Of a DNA stretch of 64,000 nt, positions 10,844 to 21,460 are shown in pieces (positions within the stretch are counted from its first letter, which is position 1; every line of letters starts with the position of its first letter). Source of the DNA: Cervus elaphus. Lineage: Eukaryota; Chordata; Mammalia; Artiodactyla; Cervidae. The DNA lies in NCBI RefSeq assembly GCF_910594005.1, contig NC_057826.1, forward strand, positions 27,313,501-27,377,500. The letters are read 5' to 3'. The notes under the pieces were generated by a model. The model ran no database searches. It was not told the DNA's origin and saw only the letters and a list, made by a program, of their open reading frames with translations. Position numbers and translations under genes: made by a program.

Positions 10844-11331
10844 TGTCTTGCTGTATCTCACTATGTGCACTGTTCATTGAACCCAGGGGAGGCAAGATGC
10901 GAGCTCAGAGGCTGGAAGGAGACTAAAGGATCCATAGGAACTGCAGACGTGTTTATTCTCTCCTGGCTGACAGAGCAGCCATAGCAGCAGCCATAGCATA
11001 ACCTACACACACAATTTCTCTCCTGGCTGGCGTAGCAGCCATCACAGTATTGCCTCCTAGCTGAAGCAGCAGCCATAGCAGTAGACACACTATATTCTCT
11101 CCTCTGGCTGCTGACCCAACGGACACAAGTGTGACACAGCAGTAAATGCCGCCATTTTTTGGGTGGAGCTCGTGTATCCCTGCAGCACGAAGTGACTCGT
11201 GACCGAGTGAGTACCTCATGACACACGTGCACAGTGCTATCAATGCTCTCAGCTGTTACACAATCATTATTTACAAAGTACGGGGCGAGAGAGCCTGTAC
11301 ATGCCATCTTGGCTAATTTGCTCTCCCCTCA
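10844..11331 (-). mobile_element. LTR-like element of an endogenous retrovirus
   Basis: About 490 bp, bounded TG...CA, clearly richer in G+C and CG than its AT-rich flanks. In the minus sense it contains an AATAAA signal (GAGAATAAACACGTC, about 10950-10965). Upstream of this lie three to four diverged repeats of a unit containing ATGGCTGCT and CAGCCAGGAGAGA (plus-strand starts near 10958, 11018, 11052 and 11097). No matching TSD was found at the two ends, and a PBS-like text follows the 3' end, so it may be the 5' LTR of a longer remnant. The 148-codon minus frame across it is not a recognised protein. Confidence 0.6.
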
Positions 11332-12099
11332 TGGAAGTGTAATTTAAACAGAAGAAAATTCACTTATTATTATAAGTGTACAATTCTATGACTTTTAGTA
11401 AATTTCTATAGTTGTCTAGTCATCTCCACAATTCAGATCTAAAACATGTCCATTGTCCAAAAATTTCTTTGTTAAAGTCTTGATTTGGTAGAAGAGTCAT
11501 CTAGTTTGTTTTATCCACTAGATTCTTTAGCAGCCTGCAGTTTTTGCTGGTGTGTGTGTGTGTGTGTTTTTTTTTTTTTTAGTTAGAAAAGATTCTTCTT
11601 GCTCTGAAATCAAGTAGACATGGCTATATAACAATGCTACATACTGATATTCTCTTTAGAAAAATCTTACTTTAGTTCTCAAGCTTAGGAAATGTAGGGG
11701 TATAGAACATACCGATCCACCCATGTTGGTTTGTATTGCAAACTCATTCTTGGAAATTTATGGAGAAAAGACATTTTTCTTTTGACTTGTTAGCCTTGAT
11801 CTGTTCTTCCAGAATAACCTAATGAGAAAGGACTTGGAATATGCTGAGCAGAACAGACTTGCTCACAGTTAGAATTCAGTATTGCTCCAAACCAAGTGTT
11901 TTGGCTCAGTTTTCTCTGCCACGTCTCAAGCAACAGTGAAACTTTGAAAGAAGATGCCTATTGAAAACTGTCTCACAATCCTGGGACCTCAGACTGTGCT
12001 GCTTCTAAATGTATTTGTCCTGAAGTATATTTAGTATAGCTTATAAGTTCAAACTAGGCTTCCACTAATTTATAAAAATAAATCCCATTTCCATTGGAC
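11332..12099. other. Unassigned sequence
   Basis: Apart from the (TG)n/T-run, no gene or assignable repeat is seen. Confidence 0.5.
11551..11580. repeat. (TG)n followed by a T-run
   Basis: About eight TG units run straight into about 15 T. No SINE or LINE body is attached. Confidence 0.85.
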
Positions 12100-12230
12100 T
12101 GATACTGTGACCTGATTCTGTGAGGACTAAGACCACATCTCCTGGACACCATTTTTAGCTCAGAACCTGGAAAATGGCCATGCATCTAGAATATATTCAA
12201 TAGTTATTTGTTGACTAAATAAGCACTGAA
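12100..12230 (+). repeat. L2 LINE 3' end
   Basis: Order matches an L2 terminus: CTGTGAGGACTAAGACCACA, TCTCCTGGACACCATTTTTA, AGAACCTGGAAAATGGCCAT, TATTCAATAGTTATTTGTTG. Diverged, as expected for an L2. Confidence 0.6.
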
Positions 12231-12620
12231 TGTTACCTTAACACTGTCAAATGTTAACACTGAAATGTTGAGGGACTATCTAAATACCTCACTGGCTCCC
12301 TCCGAGAGAGACTGTCTTCAGCTTCAATGTTTTCAGTTTTCTTTAAATTTATTCCTTTCAGTGCAATACAATTAAAATGAAGAAACAAAAGTTATATGTT
12401 CTGATAAAATGCTAACAACATTATAGAATATATGGAATTACTGATGCATAACTCTGCCATTTTAATTTTCCTTTAATTTTGAAGAGGTATTTTATTTTAC
12501 AAACGTGCATTAGATTTTTACTATATAGAACTTCTGTGCCTAGAAATGGAGAGTTACAGAGGTAAATCAGAGAGAAAGAACTTGCTTTCAAATGAGTTTA
12601 GGATTGGTATAGGAGGCACA

Positions 12621-12797
12621 AGTGTTAGTCATTCAGTCATGTCCAACTCTTTGTGACCCCATTCTCTTCTGTCCATGGAATTATCCTGGCAAGAGTATTG
12701 GAGTGGGTTGCCATTCTCTTCTCCAGGGGATTTTCCCGACTCAAGGATCAAACCATTGCAGGCAGATTCTTTATCACTGAGCCACCTGGGAAGCCCC
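12621..12797 (-). mobile_element. Bov-tA SINE with 12 bp TSD
   Basis: Minus-strand Bov-tA with short internal losses in the body. ATAGGAGGCACA flanks it at 12609-12620 and 12798-12809. Confidence 0.94.
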
Positions 12798-13123
12798 ATA
12801 GGAGGCACAGAGATAAACAAATGTCAAAAGACTTAGCACAGGTGGAAGGAAGAGGAAAGGAAACAGAGAAAATGATGGTTGTGGGAAGAATCACTCTGAA
12901 ACTCCAAATGGGAATGTCAGTGATAAGATCTACCCTAGTTTTCACTCTGAGGCATATAGAGCTGTGAACTAAAAAGCAGATGGCCAGAAGGCACTACTCC
13001 TGAGTCCCAGAGGTGTACATAATGCTCAAAGAGCGAGCCCTGCCCCAGTTCAAGGGAGCTGAAAGTTGTTAGAATAACCTATACCGTCTTCCAGACCTAT
13101 CATGCTAAGTTTTCTGAGCATAG

Positions 13124-13334
13124 TAGTGAGTGAAGTCGCCTGAGTCGTGTTCGACCCTTTGCTATCCTATGGACTGTAGCCTACTAGGCTCCTTCATCCA
13201 TGAAATTTTCCAGGCAAGAGTACTGGAGTGGGTTGCCATTTCTTTCTCCAGGGCATCTCCCCAACCCAGGGATTGAACCCAGGTGTCCCGCATTGCAGGC
13301 AGAAGCTTTACCTTCTGAGCTACCGAGGAAGCCC
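13124..13334 (-). mobile_element. Bov-tA SINE with 13 bp TSD
   Basis: Minus-strand Bov-tA, nearly complete. TTTCTGAGCATAG is duplicated perfectly at 13111-13123 and 13335-13347. Confidence 0.95.
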
Positions 13335-13347
13335 TTTCTGAGCATAG

Positions 13348-14679
13348 ATGTATTAATTTACCGTATTACCTAAGTTTCTCCCAGAGTCTATTATGAGTTA
13401 AGATTTGAAGTTTATAGAAACCAGATTATTTTATTGGATAGAAATTAGATTAAAATGCGTGTCCTATAGATACAAAGATGTACTATTTTATTTTCAGATT
13501 TGGGTGTTATACTATTCTAGATATTCACAAGTTTTGCAGAAGATACCTCCCCATCTTTATTGTCAGTGAGGGAATAAAATTCACCATCATTTAGTACTGC
13601 CTTGCTAAAAAGGCTAGTGACACTTTTTTCAATTCAAACTCCACATTAAATTCTTAACAATACATTCCAGCACTATTTTTTTTTGAGATTTGAAAGTCAT
13701 AATTTACTTAGCATGAGAAAAGAAATCATAAAATTCAAAGCTTAAAGATGCTGACCAATACCATAAATATCAGAAAGTCCAGAAAAATTATATTTTATTA
13801 GATGTATGACTAAAATATCTTTTGTTACCTTTTTTGAGCTACATATTCAAAAAAATCTACTTAGATTACTTCTCCAAATGTCACCAATTTAATAATAGCT
13901 CTGCAGAGAGGAGACAAGTCAGTCTTATTTGTAGCATGTTTGTTCAATGTTTTATTCTTATTGATAGTTTAAAAATTTTCCAGTTTCACGACTCATTATT
14001 GGAAATGTTATGTAAATGTTTGCAGTTGTTGTCAATTTGGGGGAAACTTCCAACAAGATTTCTTTCGTATATGATTTAAAGACTCCAGGGCCTATTGGGT
14101 TTTTTTCAGCAGTGACTAATCTTAAACACTCTTTGAATTGAGAAATAATCATTGATTGATTAATCAGTTGGTCATCCATGTCCTTTTATAGAGGTGTATT
14201 ATGAGTTGTATATTATCCTCATAGGTGTCAGTTTGTCAGTGAGGAATGTAAGTCTTTCTGTAACACAGTCATAAGTTTAACTCCTCTTCACTGACTGGAT
14301 TATTAAACAATCCCAGAATCTATTCATTATTATTCTTTTGGAAAGTTAACTCTTCCACTTACTAAATTACTTCTTTTGATAGGATAAAACATTTTTTGGT
14401 AATAGTTCTATCTTTGATGTCAGAATAATTTTCATTTATTTCATTAGTTTTCTTTTTTCAGTGACTTTTTCCCTGAAATTTCTCTCAGTTCTTGAATAAA
14501 TGTATTTAAAGATGACAAATGAATGTCACCTTCACGTGGGCAGTATTGGGAATCTATGGCTCTCTTATTTACTTTATTGAAATGTTCCAAAATCTTTCCA
14601 AATTGAATTAAAATGACATACTGAGCTTTATGAACTTTTAAGTGAACACTCTTCTTATTTGTATTTCAATTTCTCTTCT
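13348..14679. other. Unassigned AT-rich sequence
   Basis: No gene or named repeat recognised. Confidence 0.5.
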
Positions 14680-15317
14680 TGTTGCCAGTGAATTTAGTGT
14701 TCCTGCTTTGTCATGAAAAAATTTGGAGACAAAGCGATAGATTAGAAGTGGATTTATTTAGAGAGAAACACTTTCTACAGACAGTGTGGGCCATCTCAGA
14801 AGGCAAGAGAGCCTCAAAATATGGCGTGGTTAATTTTTACAGGGTGAGTCATTTCATAGGCTAATAAGTGTGTATTAGTCAGTCAGTCATGTCTGATTCT
14901 TTGTCAGTCCATGGACTGTAGCCCACCAGGCTCCTCTGTCCATGGGATTCTTCAGGCAAGAATACTGGAGTGGGTTGCCATTCCCTACTCCAGGGGATCT
15001 TCCTGACCCAGGAATCAAACCCAGGTCTCCTGCATTGCAGACAGATTCTTTACCATCTGAGCCACCAGGAAAGCCCAATGAGTAGGAGGCTTATTCCAAT
15101 TATTTCAGAGAAGGGGTGGAGATTTCCAGGAATTGGGCCACTGCCCACTTTTTGGCATTTTATGATTAGCCTCAGAACTGTCAAGGTGCTGGTGGGTGTG
15201 TCATTTACCATGCTAATGTATTACAATGAGTGTATGATCAGGCTCAAGGTCTATTAGAGGTTGACTTGTCTGCCATGTTGCTTCTAACCAGTTTTGTCAT
15301 GTCCTATGGCTCTGTCA
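14680..15317 (-). mobile_element. ERV LTR (3' LTR of a minus-strand provirus), split by a SINE
   Basis: About 430 bp of LTR once the inner SINE is removed, bounded TG...CA (TGTTGCCAGTG at 14680; CTCTGTCA ending at 15317). In the minus sense it carries an AATAAA signal (CTAAATAAATCCACTTC). Its A-rich left neighbour in the minus sense (AAAAAAA just before the LTR start, about 15318-15325) could be the remains of a polypurine tract. The segment at 14680-14810 is clearly related to 18154-18290 (shared GAGAAACAC, ACAG.CAG and GGGCCATCTC text), as expected for two LTRs of one provirus. Confidence 0.7.
14872..15075 (-). mobile_element. Bov-tA SINE inside the LTR
   Basis: Minus-strand Bov-tA. Flanks are similar but imperfect (CTAATAAGTG at the left, CCAATGAGTA at the right), consistent with a mutated TSD. 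The insertion post-dates the LTR. Confidence 0.9.
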
Positions 15318-15998
15318 TTTTTTTAAAGGTTGTGCCCTGCCCCATTGCCTCTTGTTTCTTGTTCCCTTCAAAGATTTTACTCCCATATTTTTATGAGAAG
15401 CAGAAGGTCCATGGTTCATCTCCTATAACTGCTTCAAGGCTGAGAAGGGCCATTGACCCTGCCTGTCAGGGAGTTAAAATCTCTGGATGCCCGATCTGTG
15501 GGCCCAGGGGCAGGACAGCTCCTTGTTTTAAGTTGGTATCAGCTGGAATCCTTGCATAGCCGTCATCTTGATGTGGAACTGTTGTAACTGTTTCCTTAAC
15601 CTTCCTATGAATCTCCTTAATAAAAGAAGCACTTTTTGTAATGGCATCAGAGTACAAAAATATAAATGACAAAAGACTGTCACATCAATGGTCACCTCAT
15701 CTGTGGTTTCTCCCTTGTGATGATGACTGTCTTCTTGTGAGCCTTAGGAAGTTCCATGTCCCGTCAGTCACTGCCGTGACTGGCGTGGGGGAATTTCCTT
15801 GTTCCCTTTAGACCTGGGGGCCTCCCCTCTGTCAGTGGCCCATATTGTTTCAGGCTGAGCACAGTGTTTGGTCATAGACTGGGACCTATTTCCTGAGCAT
15901 TCCTTACTCTAGTGTTCAAGACACCCCAAACTGAAATTTTCTCTTTTTCCTGGGAGAGGTCTTCTGGGAGTACTTTTGATATGACCAAGAGGTGGGTT

Positions 15999-16128
15999 GG
16001 AGAAGGCAATGGCACCCCACTCCAGTCCTCTTGCCTGGAAAATCCCATGGTTGGAGGAGCGTGGTAGGCTGCAGTCCATGGTGTTGCAAAGAGCTGGACA
16101 TGATTGAGCGACTTCACTTTCACTTTTC
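15999..16128 (+). mobile_element. Bov-A monomer with 11 bp TSD
   Basis: Starts GGAGAAGGCAATGGCACCCC and ends in the TTCACTTTCACTTTTC tail typical of Bov-A units, without a tRNA head. AGAGGTGGGTT flanks it at 15988-15998 and 16129-16139. Confidence 0.92.
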
Positions 16129-16985
16129 AGAGGTGGGTTAGGTCTTGTCAGGACAGTTGTCAAAAGCCTGGCTTGCCATCATCTCTTCCTTCAGTCAGGC
16201 TGTTCATTCTTTTTATCCTCAGCCTGGTCTCTATTGTTAAAAACACTGAAGACTGTATCAATAAAAAGGCTGAGAGGAGTTTAGAGTGCCATGGCAAACT
16301 TTCGGCCTCAAATTCTTTGGTGAACCAGTTAAGAGTCCTCTGAGAATCTGTCTAAGTGGTGTGACATTGCTTAAGGCCAGGCAAGGAAAAAGGGGTATGG
16401 ACTCTGATAATTCTCTGAGGCCCATCTACTAATTCCTGATGGGGGCAAAGAGACTGCTTGCATTTTTGAGTACAGAAGGGTAAAGAGGCTTGTATGGTAG
16501 GGGAGAGGCTGAAGAGGGTAGAAGAGTGTGGAGCCTGGGTCTTCTGTCTGGGGCTCCTGTTCTTCTAGGGCTGCCACTTGAGAGGGCTTCTGTGTAGCCT
16601 AAATGGGTCCCAGCTGGCAAAGTTCCCTAACATAGGACTTTCATAGCTCTGGGTTTTCTCTTAGGGCCATAAAAGCCTGTACGTAAGGAACTTCTGTCCA
16701 TTTTCCCTGCCCTTTGCAAAAGATGTCTAACTGTAGAATGGTATTGTAGTTGAGACTTCCGTTTTCTTACCAGGCCTCATTGTCTTCAAGTTTATACTGG
16801 GATTCAGCTTTATTACAAAAGAAAATGAGCCTTTTCATTTAAAAAAGTCTGGAGGAAACTTGTCCTGATAACTCAAAATTCGCCTGAGGAGTGACTCCTT
16901 GGGAATGGAAGAGGTTCCCCATTGTTTCTTCAGGGAGAGGATGTTCCTATACCAGAAAGGAGCATTTGCATTTGGAGGTCCCATG

Positions 16986-17193
16986 AAGTGAAGTGAAGTG
17001 AAAGTCGCTCAGTCGTGTCCGACTCTTTGCGGCTCCATGCACTGTAGCCCGCCAGGCTCCTCTATCAGAATTCTCCAGGCAAGAATACTGGAGTGGGTTG
17101 CCACTTCCTTCTCCAGGGGATCCTCCCAACCCAGGGATCGAGCATGGGATTTCCCAGGCAAGGATACTGGAGTGGGCTGCCATTTCCTTCTCC
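16986..17193 (-). mobile_element. Bov-A2 (dimeric Bov-A) SINE with 14 bp TSD
   Basis: In minus orientation, GGGATTTTCCAGGCAAGAATAC-type text occurs twice (about 17070 and 17150), showing two joined Bov-A units, and the (AAGTG)n-like tail lies at the left. TTGGAGGTCCCATG is duplicated at 16972-16985 and 17194-17207. Confidence 0.93.
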
Positions 17194-18153
17194 TTGGAGG
17201 TCCCATGGGGACTCTCTAAATCAGGACTGGATCCAGGCATCCCCGTCTATCTAATCCTGTTCACTTTATCCACAGTGGGAGTAAGCTACACTCCTATGGC
17301 AGTCCTGTTGGTCTCTATGTCCTGGGACCTGTGTCTTATCCTAGCATCCATAGTACCAAGGATGACTGGCCTTCCTGAAGGCTTTTCTATAGATTCTGTA
17401 GATATGTTTCCCTGGTAAAGGCATCTTCACGGTTCTAGGACCTATTTAAGTTCCAGCTTTTTTCTCTACAAAGGTGGTAAGTTCTGGAAAACAGTCACTG
17501 GCCATTAAGGGAGATGGTTTGTGAAATGCATCCTGCTCTGCCCTAACAGGATGGGATAGGGGTGGGGTCAGGGTGAACCCTGGAGGGGGCCAGACAAACA
17601 CCAGGATGTGGGTGGTGAATGATAATCTTACAGCCATGAGTCCCAGACATCCCAACCACGTGGTGTAGGACCATCCCCCATCTCCTAACACCTGGGGGTA
17701 CACGCACAGACCACCTACTCTGTGAGGGAGCTCCCAAAGGGATCACAACCACTATAATCCTGACACAAACTCTAAGTAAGGCTGTATTTCATATTTTTAC
17801 ACAATTGACTTACTAACAGTTAATGTAATGTGGGTAAGGCAAACCCAGAGGGCAAAGAGCCTATGGGTTGTGTCCCTAGCTGCCTGTGAGGACGGCTGGA
17901 AACTTTCCCTGACATGCCCTGAACGTATGTAATAGTAAATAATGGAAGACCTAGAGGCAAGTTTGGATAATACTTGGCATAGTTCTTTTGCCCCATTTTC
18001 AGCAGAGTAAAGCATGAGATTAGAGTGGAAAGCAAGTGTGAGGTAAGGGAGAGAGTAGGAGGGTAGTGATGGGAAGTACAGAAAATACCCCCCAAGCACA
18101 GGGAAAGCGAGAGGCTGAGACTTACCCAATTCTCCTGGCTGGATTTGCCAATA

Positions 18154-18290
18154 TGCTGCTGGTGGATTTAAAGTTCTTGATTCTTCGTGAAACAATTCAG
18201 AAATGAACAGATAGGTAAGAAGTGGAATTCTTTAGTGAGAAACACACTCCACAGGCAGAATATGGGCCATCTCTGAAGGCTAGTATCCAG
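18154..18290 (-). mobile_element. ERV LTR fragment (5' LTR, truncated)
   Basis: Starts TGCTGCTGGTGG and aligns over about 135 bp with the 3' portion of the LTR at 14680-15317. The U3 side (right) is missing: the sequence becomes an old L1 3' end immediately after GGCCATCTCTGAAGGC. The AATAAA of the other copy is AAGAAT here. Confidence 0.6.
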
Positions 18291-18498
18291 TACTGACATT
18301 TTTAATTAAATTTATAATTTTGAAATACTTACAGATTCATGAGCAGCCGTCAGGTAGTTTGGAGAGGTCCTGTGTACCCACTTGTACTAGGAATTTGACA
18401 TTGGCACAGTGTGTGTTTATAGTTCTAAGTCTTTTCCCGCGTGAGTAGTATGGTGGGGTAACCACAACGGCAATTAAAACACAGAACTGTTCTACCAC

Positions 18499-18960
18499 TG
18501 TTCCTGGCGAATTTCAGGTTTTTTCTTGTCTTGAAAGAACTCGGAGATGAAGCAGAGAGGTTAAGAAAGTAAAAGTTTATTTAAGCAAGGATATACTCTC
18601 AGAGGGAGAGCAGGCAGTTAGATGAAGTGATGCTGCTGCCCTGGGTTACTTTGGCAAGCCAGTTACAAGGGACACACAAATGAAAGGGCAGAATATTCAC
18701 TGGGGAAGGTGAAGTTTGGGGGTTATTTTCCCTGATTTTCATCCCAGCTCCATTTTGCCCAGGGAAGAAGAGCTTTTTGTCCTTATTTAGCTAAGATCAG
18801 GTGTCACAGCGATGGTGCATGAGTGCTTCTTATCTGTAAGGCTAATCTTCTATGTAATGAGAGTACAATGAGCAAAGGGTTACATCTGGATGCAGGAGAT
18901 TCCTGCCTTTCTTTCCCTTTCTTTGTCTGCTACCTGGACCCTTATCCTTTTGCCTTTTCA
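18499..18960 (-). mobile_element. Solo-LTR-like ERV element
   Basis: About 460 bp, bounded TG...CA, inside the old L1. In the minus sense it has AATAAACTTTTACTTTCTTA followed by CTTCATCTCCGAGTTCTTTC. This part resembles the AATAAA-to-end segment of the LTR at 14680, so the two are probably related families. No internal retroviral sequence and no clean TSD were seen; the right side has been disturbed by a BovB piece. Confidence 0.6.
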
Positions 18961-19190
18961 TATTGGCCACCTGATGTGAAGAGAGGACTCACTGGAAAAG
19001 ATCCTGATCCTGGGAAAGATTAAAGGCAGGAGGAGAAGGGGCCAACAGAGGATGAGATGGTTGGATGGCATAACTGACTCAATGGACATGAGCTTGAGCA
19101 AGCTCTGGAAGATGGTGAAGGACAGGGAAGCATGGCGTACTACAGTCCATGGGGTCGCAAAGAGTCAGACAGGGCTGAGCTACTGAACAA
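18961..19190 (+). mobile_element. BovB 3'-end fragment
   Basis: Plus-strand BovB 3' end: GGACTCACTGGAAAAGATCC, GGATGAGATGGTTGGATGGC, CCATGGGGTCGCAAAGAGTC, ending near TACTGAACAACAATGAAC. Confidence 0.88.
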
Positions 19191-20080
19191 CAATGAACTC
19201 TTATCACCCAGAATGTGTGGTTTCCTGTCAGTCTGAAGCTTCTCGCTTTGCTTTGTCTGCCTATGGAACCCTGCTGTTAACAAGATGTCTGATTTCCTGC
19301 CATCTGGCCCCTGACCACATTTCTCTGCTCCTACCTAGCTATCTGCCTGCTGCCACAAAGATCTGTCTTGTTCTATTGCCTATTAGTCACAACCTCCACT
19401 CTCCCATCTCATTTTCATCTCCAACCATGGCAACCACTAATTTGTTCTCTACCTTTATAATATTATCATTTCCAAATATTTTGTGAGTAAACTTACACAG
19501 TATGAGATCTTATGAGACTGACATTTTCATTTAGCATATAACCTTGAGGTCCAACCAATTCATTGTGTGTATTAATAGTTGACTCCTTTTAACTTTGGCA
19601 GAGCGTTCCACAATATGAGTGCATCATGTTTGTTTCACCATTTAGGGTCATTTTCATTGTTTCCATTTTTAGCCTATTGCAAACAATGCTGCGGTGATCA
19701 ATTGTGTAGAGGCTTTCTTGAGAACATTAGTTTCATTTGTCTGAGATAAATGTCTCAGAATGCAAATTATTGGGTCATGTGGTAAGTGTATGTTTAGTAT
19801 TGTTGATTGGAAAAAATACACGTGCCTAAAAGTTGAGAGTAGGTTTATTTGGTGGGAATCGTGAGGACTTCAAGCTCGGGAGACAGCATCTCAGGTGACC
19901 CTGAGAGAACTGTTTCTGAGGAGGTGGGGAAGGGAGGAGCAAGGCTACCTAGAAGTTTTCTGCAAGAGGCAGGTAATCTGAATATTAAAAGATTACTTTT
20001 AATTAAGGAAAACCAGATCTCTTTCATTAAATGATTAGCAATCTTTTATGTACGGGGAGATTCAAGCATCCAGGCTTACT

Positions 20081-20151
20081 GAAATCACCTTTTTCATATT
20101 CATCTCAGCTATCTGGAAATCATCTTTTTCATATGCATCTCAGCTATCTGG
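20081..20151. repeat. Tandem duplication, two units of 35-36 bp
   Basis: Units at 20081-20115 and 20116-20151 both read GAAATCA(C/T)CTTTTTCATAT followed by CATCTCAGCTATCTG, with few differences. Confidence 0.9.
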
Positions 20152-20189
20152 GGCCAAATTGTGCTTTTTGATTGTTCTCAGCCTTAATT

Positions 20190-20248
20190 TGGCTACAGTC
20201 CATGGGGTCACAAAGAGTCAGACATATCTGAGTGACTGAGCAACAGCA
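20190..20248 (+). mobile_element. Short Bov-A/BovB 3' fragment
   Basis: CTACAGTCCATGGGGTCACA then AAGAGTCAGACATATCTGAG and GAGCAAC: only the last ~55 bp shared by Bov-A SINEs and BovB. Confidence 0.75.
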
Positions 20249-20652
20249 TCATTAATTCATCATTTACCTTAAGGGGTGGTGTATGTGGCAGATGACTGTC
20301 TCTTGCATTTTCTTGCCTCCCTGAGCTCTTCAGCTCAGGAGCCTAGGAAGTGGCTGATGACTGCTAGATGACAACCTGGGCTCAGAAATTTGCATGTGGA
20401 AGGCTAGAATCCCTGATGACTGTGACATAGCTGTGACATGGTATTTTGGTGGTGTTCGTTACTAAGTCATGTTTACTGGCTTAGCAGAAAATAATTCATT
20501 TCAGACAAATGTTTCATTTTATCGTATTTTAAGAAACTGCCCAAGTGTTTCTGGAGAGACTGTACCACTTTATGTTCCTACCAGCAGTGCATGAAAGACC
20601 CAGTGTCTCGACATTCTTGCCAGTATTTGGCACTGTCACTATTTTTCACTTG

Positions 20653-21460
20653 TTTTTGTGATCGCTCAATTTGTGACCCCATGGACTGCAGCATGCCAGC
20701 CAGGCTTCCCTGTCCTTCACCATCACTCAGAGTTTGCTCAAACTCAGGTCCATTGAGTTGATGATGCCATTCAACCATCTCATCCTCTGTTGTCCCCTTC
20801 ACCTCCTGCCCTCAATCTTTCCCAACATCAGGGTCTTTTTCAATGAATCAACTTCACATCAGGTGGCTAAAGTATTGAAGCTTCAGCTTCAGCATCAGTC
20901 CTTCCAATGAATATTCAAGATTGATTTCCTTTAGGATTGACTGGTTTAATTTCCTTGTAGTCCAAGGGACTCTCAAGAGTCTTTCCAACTCCACAGTTGA
21001 AAAACATCAATTCTTTGGTGCTCAGCCTTCGTTATGGTCCAACTCTCATATCCATACATGACTGCTGATAAAACCATAGCTTTGGCTATATGGACCTTGT
21101 TGGCAAAGTAATGTCTCTGCTTTTTAATATGCTGTCTAGGTTTGTCATAGCTTTTCTTTCAAGAAGCAAGCATCTTTTAATTTCATGGCTCTAGTCATCA
21201 TCTGCAGTAATTTTGGAGCCCAAGAAAAGAAAGTTTGTCACTATTTCCATTATTTTCCCATCTATTTGCCATGAAGTGATAGGACCACATGCCATGATCT
21301 TCGTTTTTTGAATGTTGAGTTTTAAGCCAGCTTTTTCACTTGCCTCTTTCACCTTCATCAAGAGGCTCTTTAGTTCCTCTTCGCTTTCTGCCATTAGGGT
21401 GGTGTCATCTGCATATCTGAGGTCACTGATATTTATCCCAGTAATCTTGATTCCAGCTTG
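20653..21460 (-). mobile_element. 5'-truncated BovB inserted in the old L1
   Basis: About 810 bp of minus-strand BovB 3' half. A frame at 21394-21191 keeps the segment after the RT core (AESEEELKSLLMKVKEASEK; QKTKIMACGPITSWQIDG). The L1 text TATTTTTCACTTG is repeated at 20640-20652 and, with one extra T, at 21461-21474, marking a TSD. Confidence 0.93.

Larger units (their letters stand above)
15318..18153 (-). pseudogene. Decayed ERV internal region with a gag remnant
   Basis: Lies between two related LTRs. Reading the minus strand from the 5' LTR, a GGGTAAGT splice-donor-like text comes first (about 18124-18131). An ATG opening with Met-Gly-Gln, the usual start of gammaretroviral Gag, follows at 17996. 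At about 16760-16642 there is an uninterrupted stretch resembling Gag matrix text (FCKGQGKWTEVPYVQAFMAL), ended by a stop. A proline- and leucine-rich Gag-like segment lies at 16577-16371, out of frame with it. Frameshifts and stops are numerous, and no protease, pol or env motif was recognised. Two SINE-type elements interrupt it. Assignment as class I (gamma-like) is inference from these short matches. Confidence 0.55.
19801..20507 (-). mobile_element. LTR-like element within the old L1
   Basis: Bounded TG (19801) to CA (about 20507), interrupting the L1 text. In the minus sense it has CCAAATAAACCTACTCTCAA shortly before its 3' end, a typical LTR polyadenylation signal position. It contains a 35-36 bp tandem duplication and a small Bov-A/BovB piece. 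No clean TSD was found. The family is not assigned. Confidence 0.5.

Noticed and set aside
10868..11110. CRISPR-like array suggested by repeated GCAGCCATAGCA units
   Set aside because: Units are irregularly spaced (34-60 bp), diverged and within a vertebrate LTR.
10861..11307. 148-codon minus-strand frame, Ala/Cys rich
   Set aside because: Lies entirely inside an LTR-like block; composition reflects its GCTGCT repeats. Not a recognised protein.
11551..11580. Possible SINE/LINE tail at the (TG)n-T run
   Set aside because: No element body adjoins it on either side; kept only as a simple repeat.
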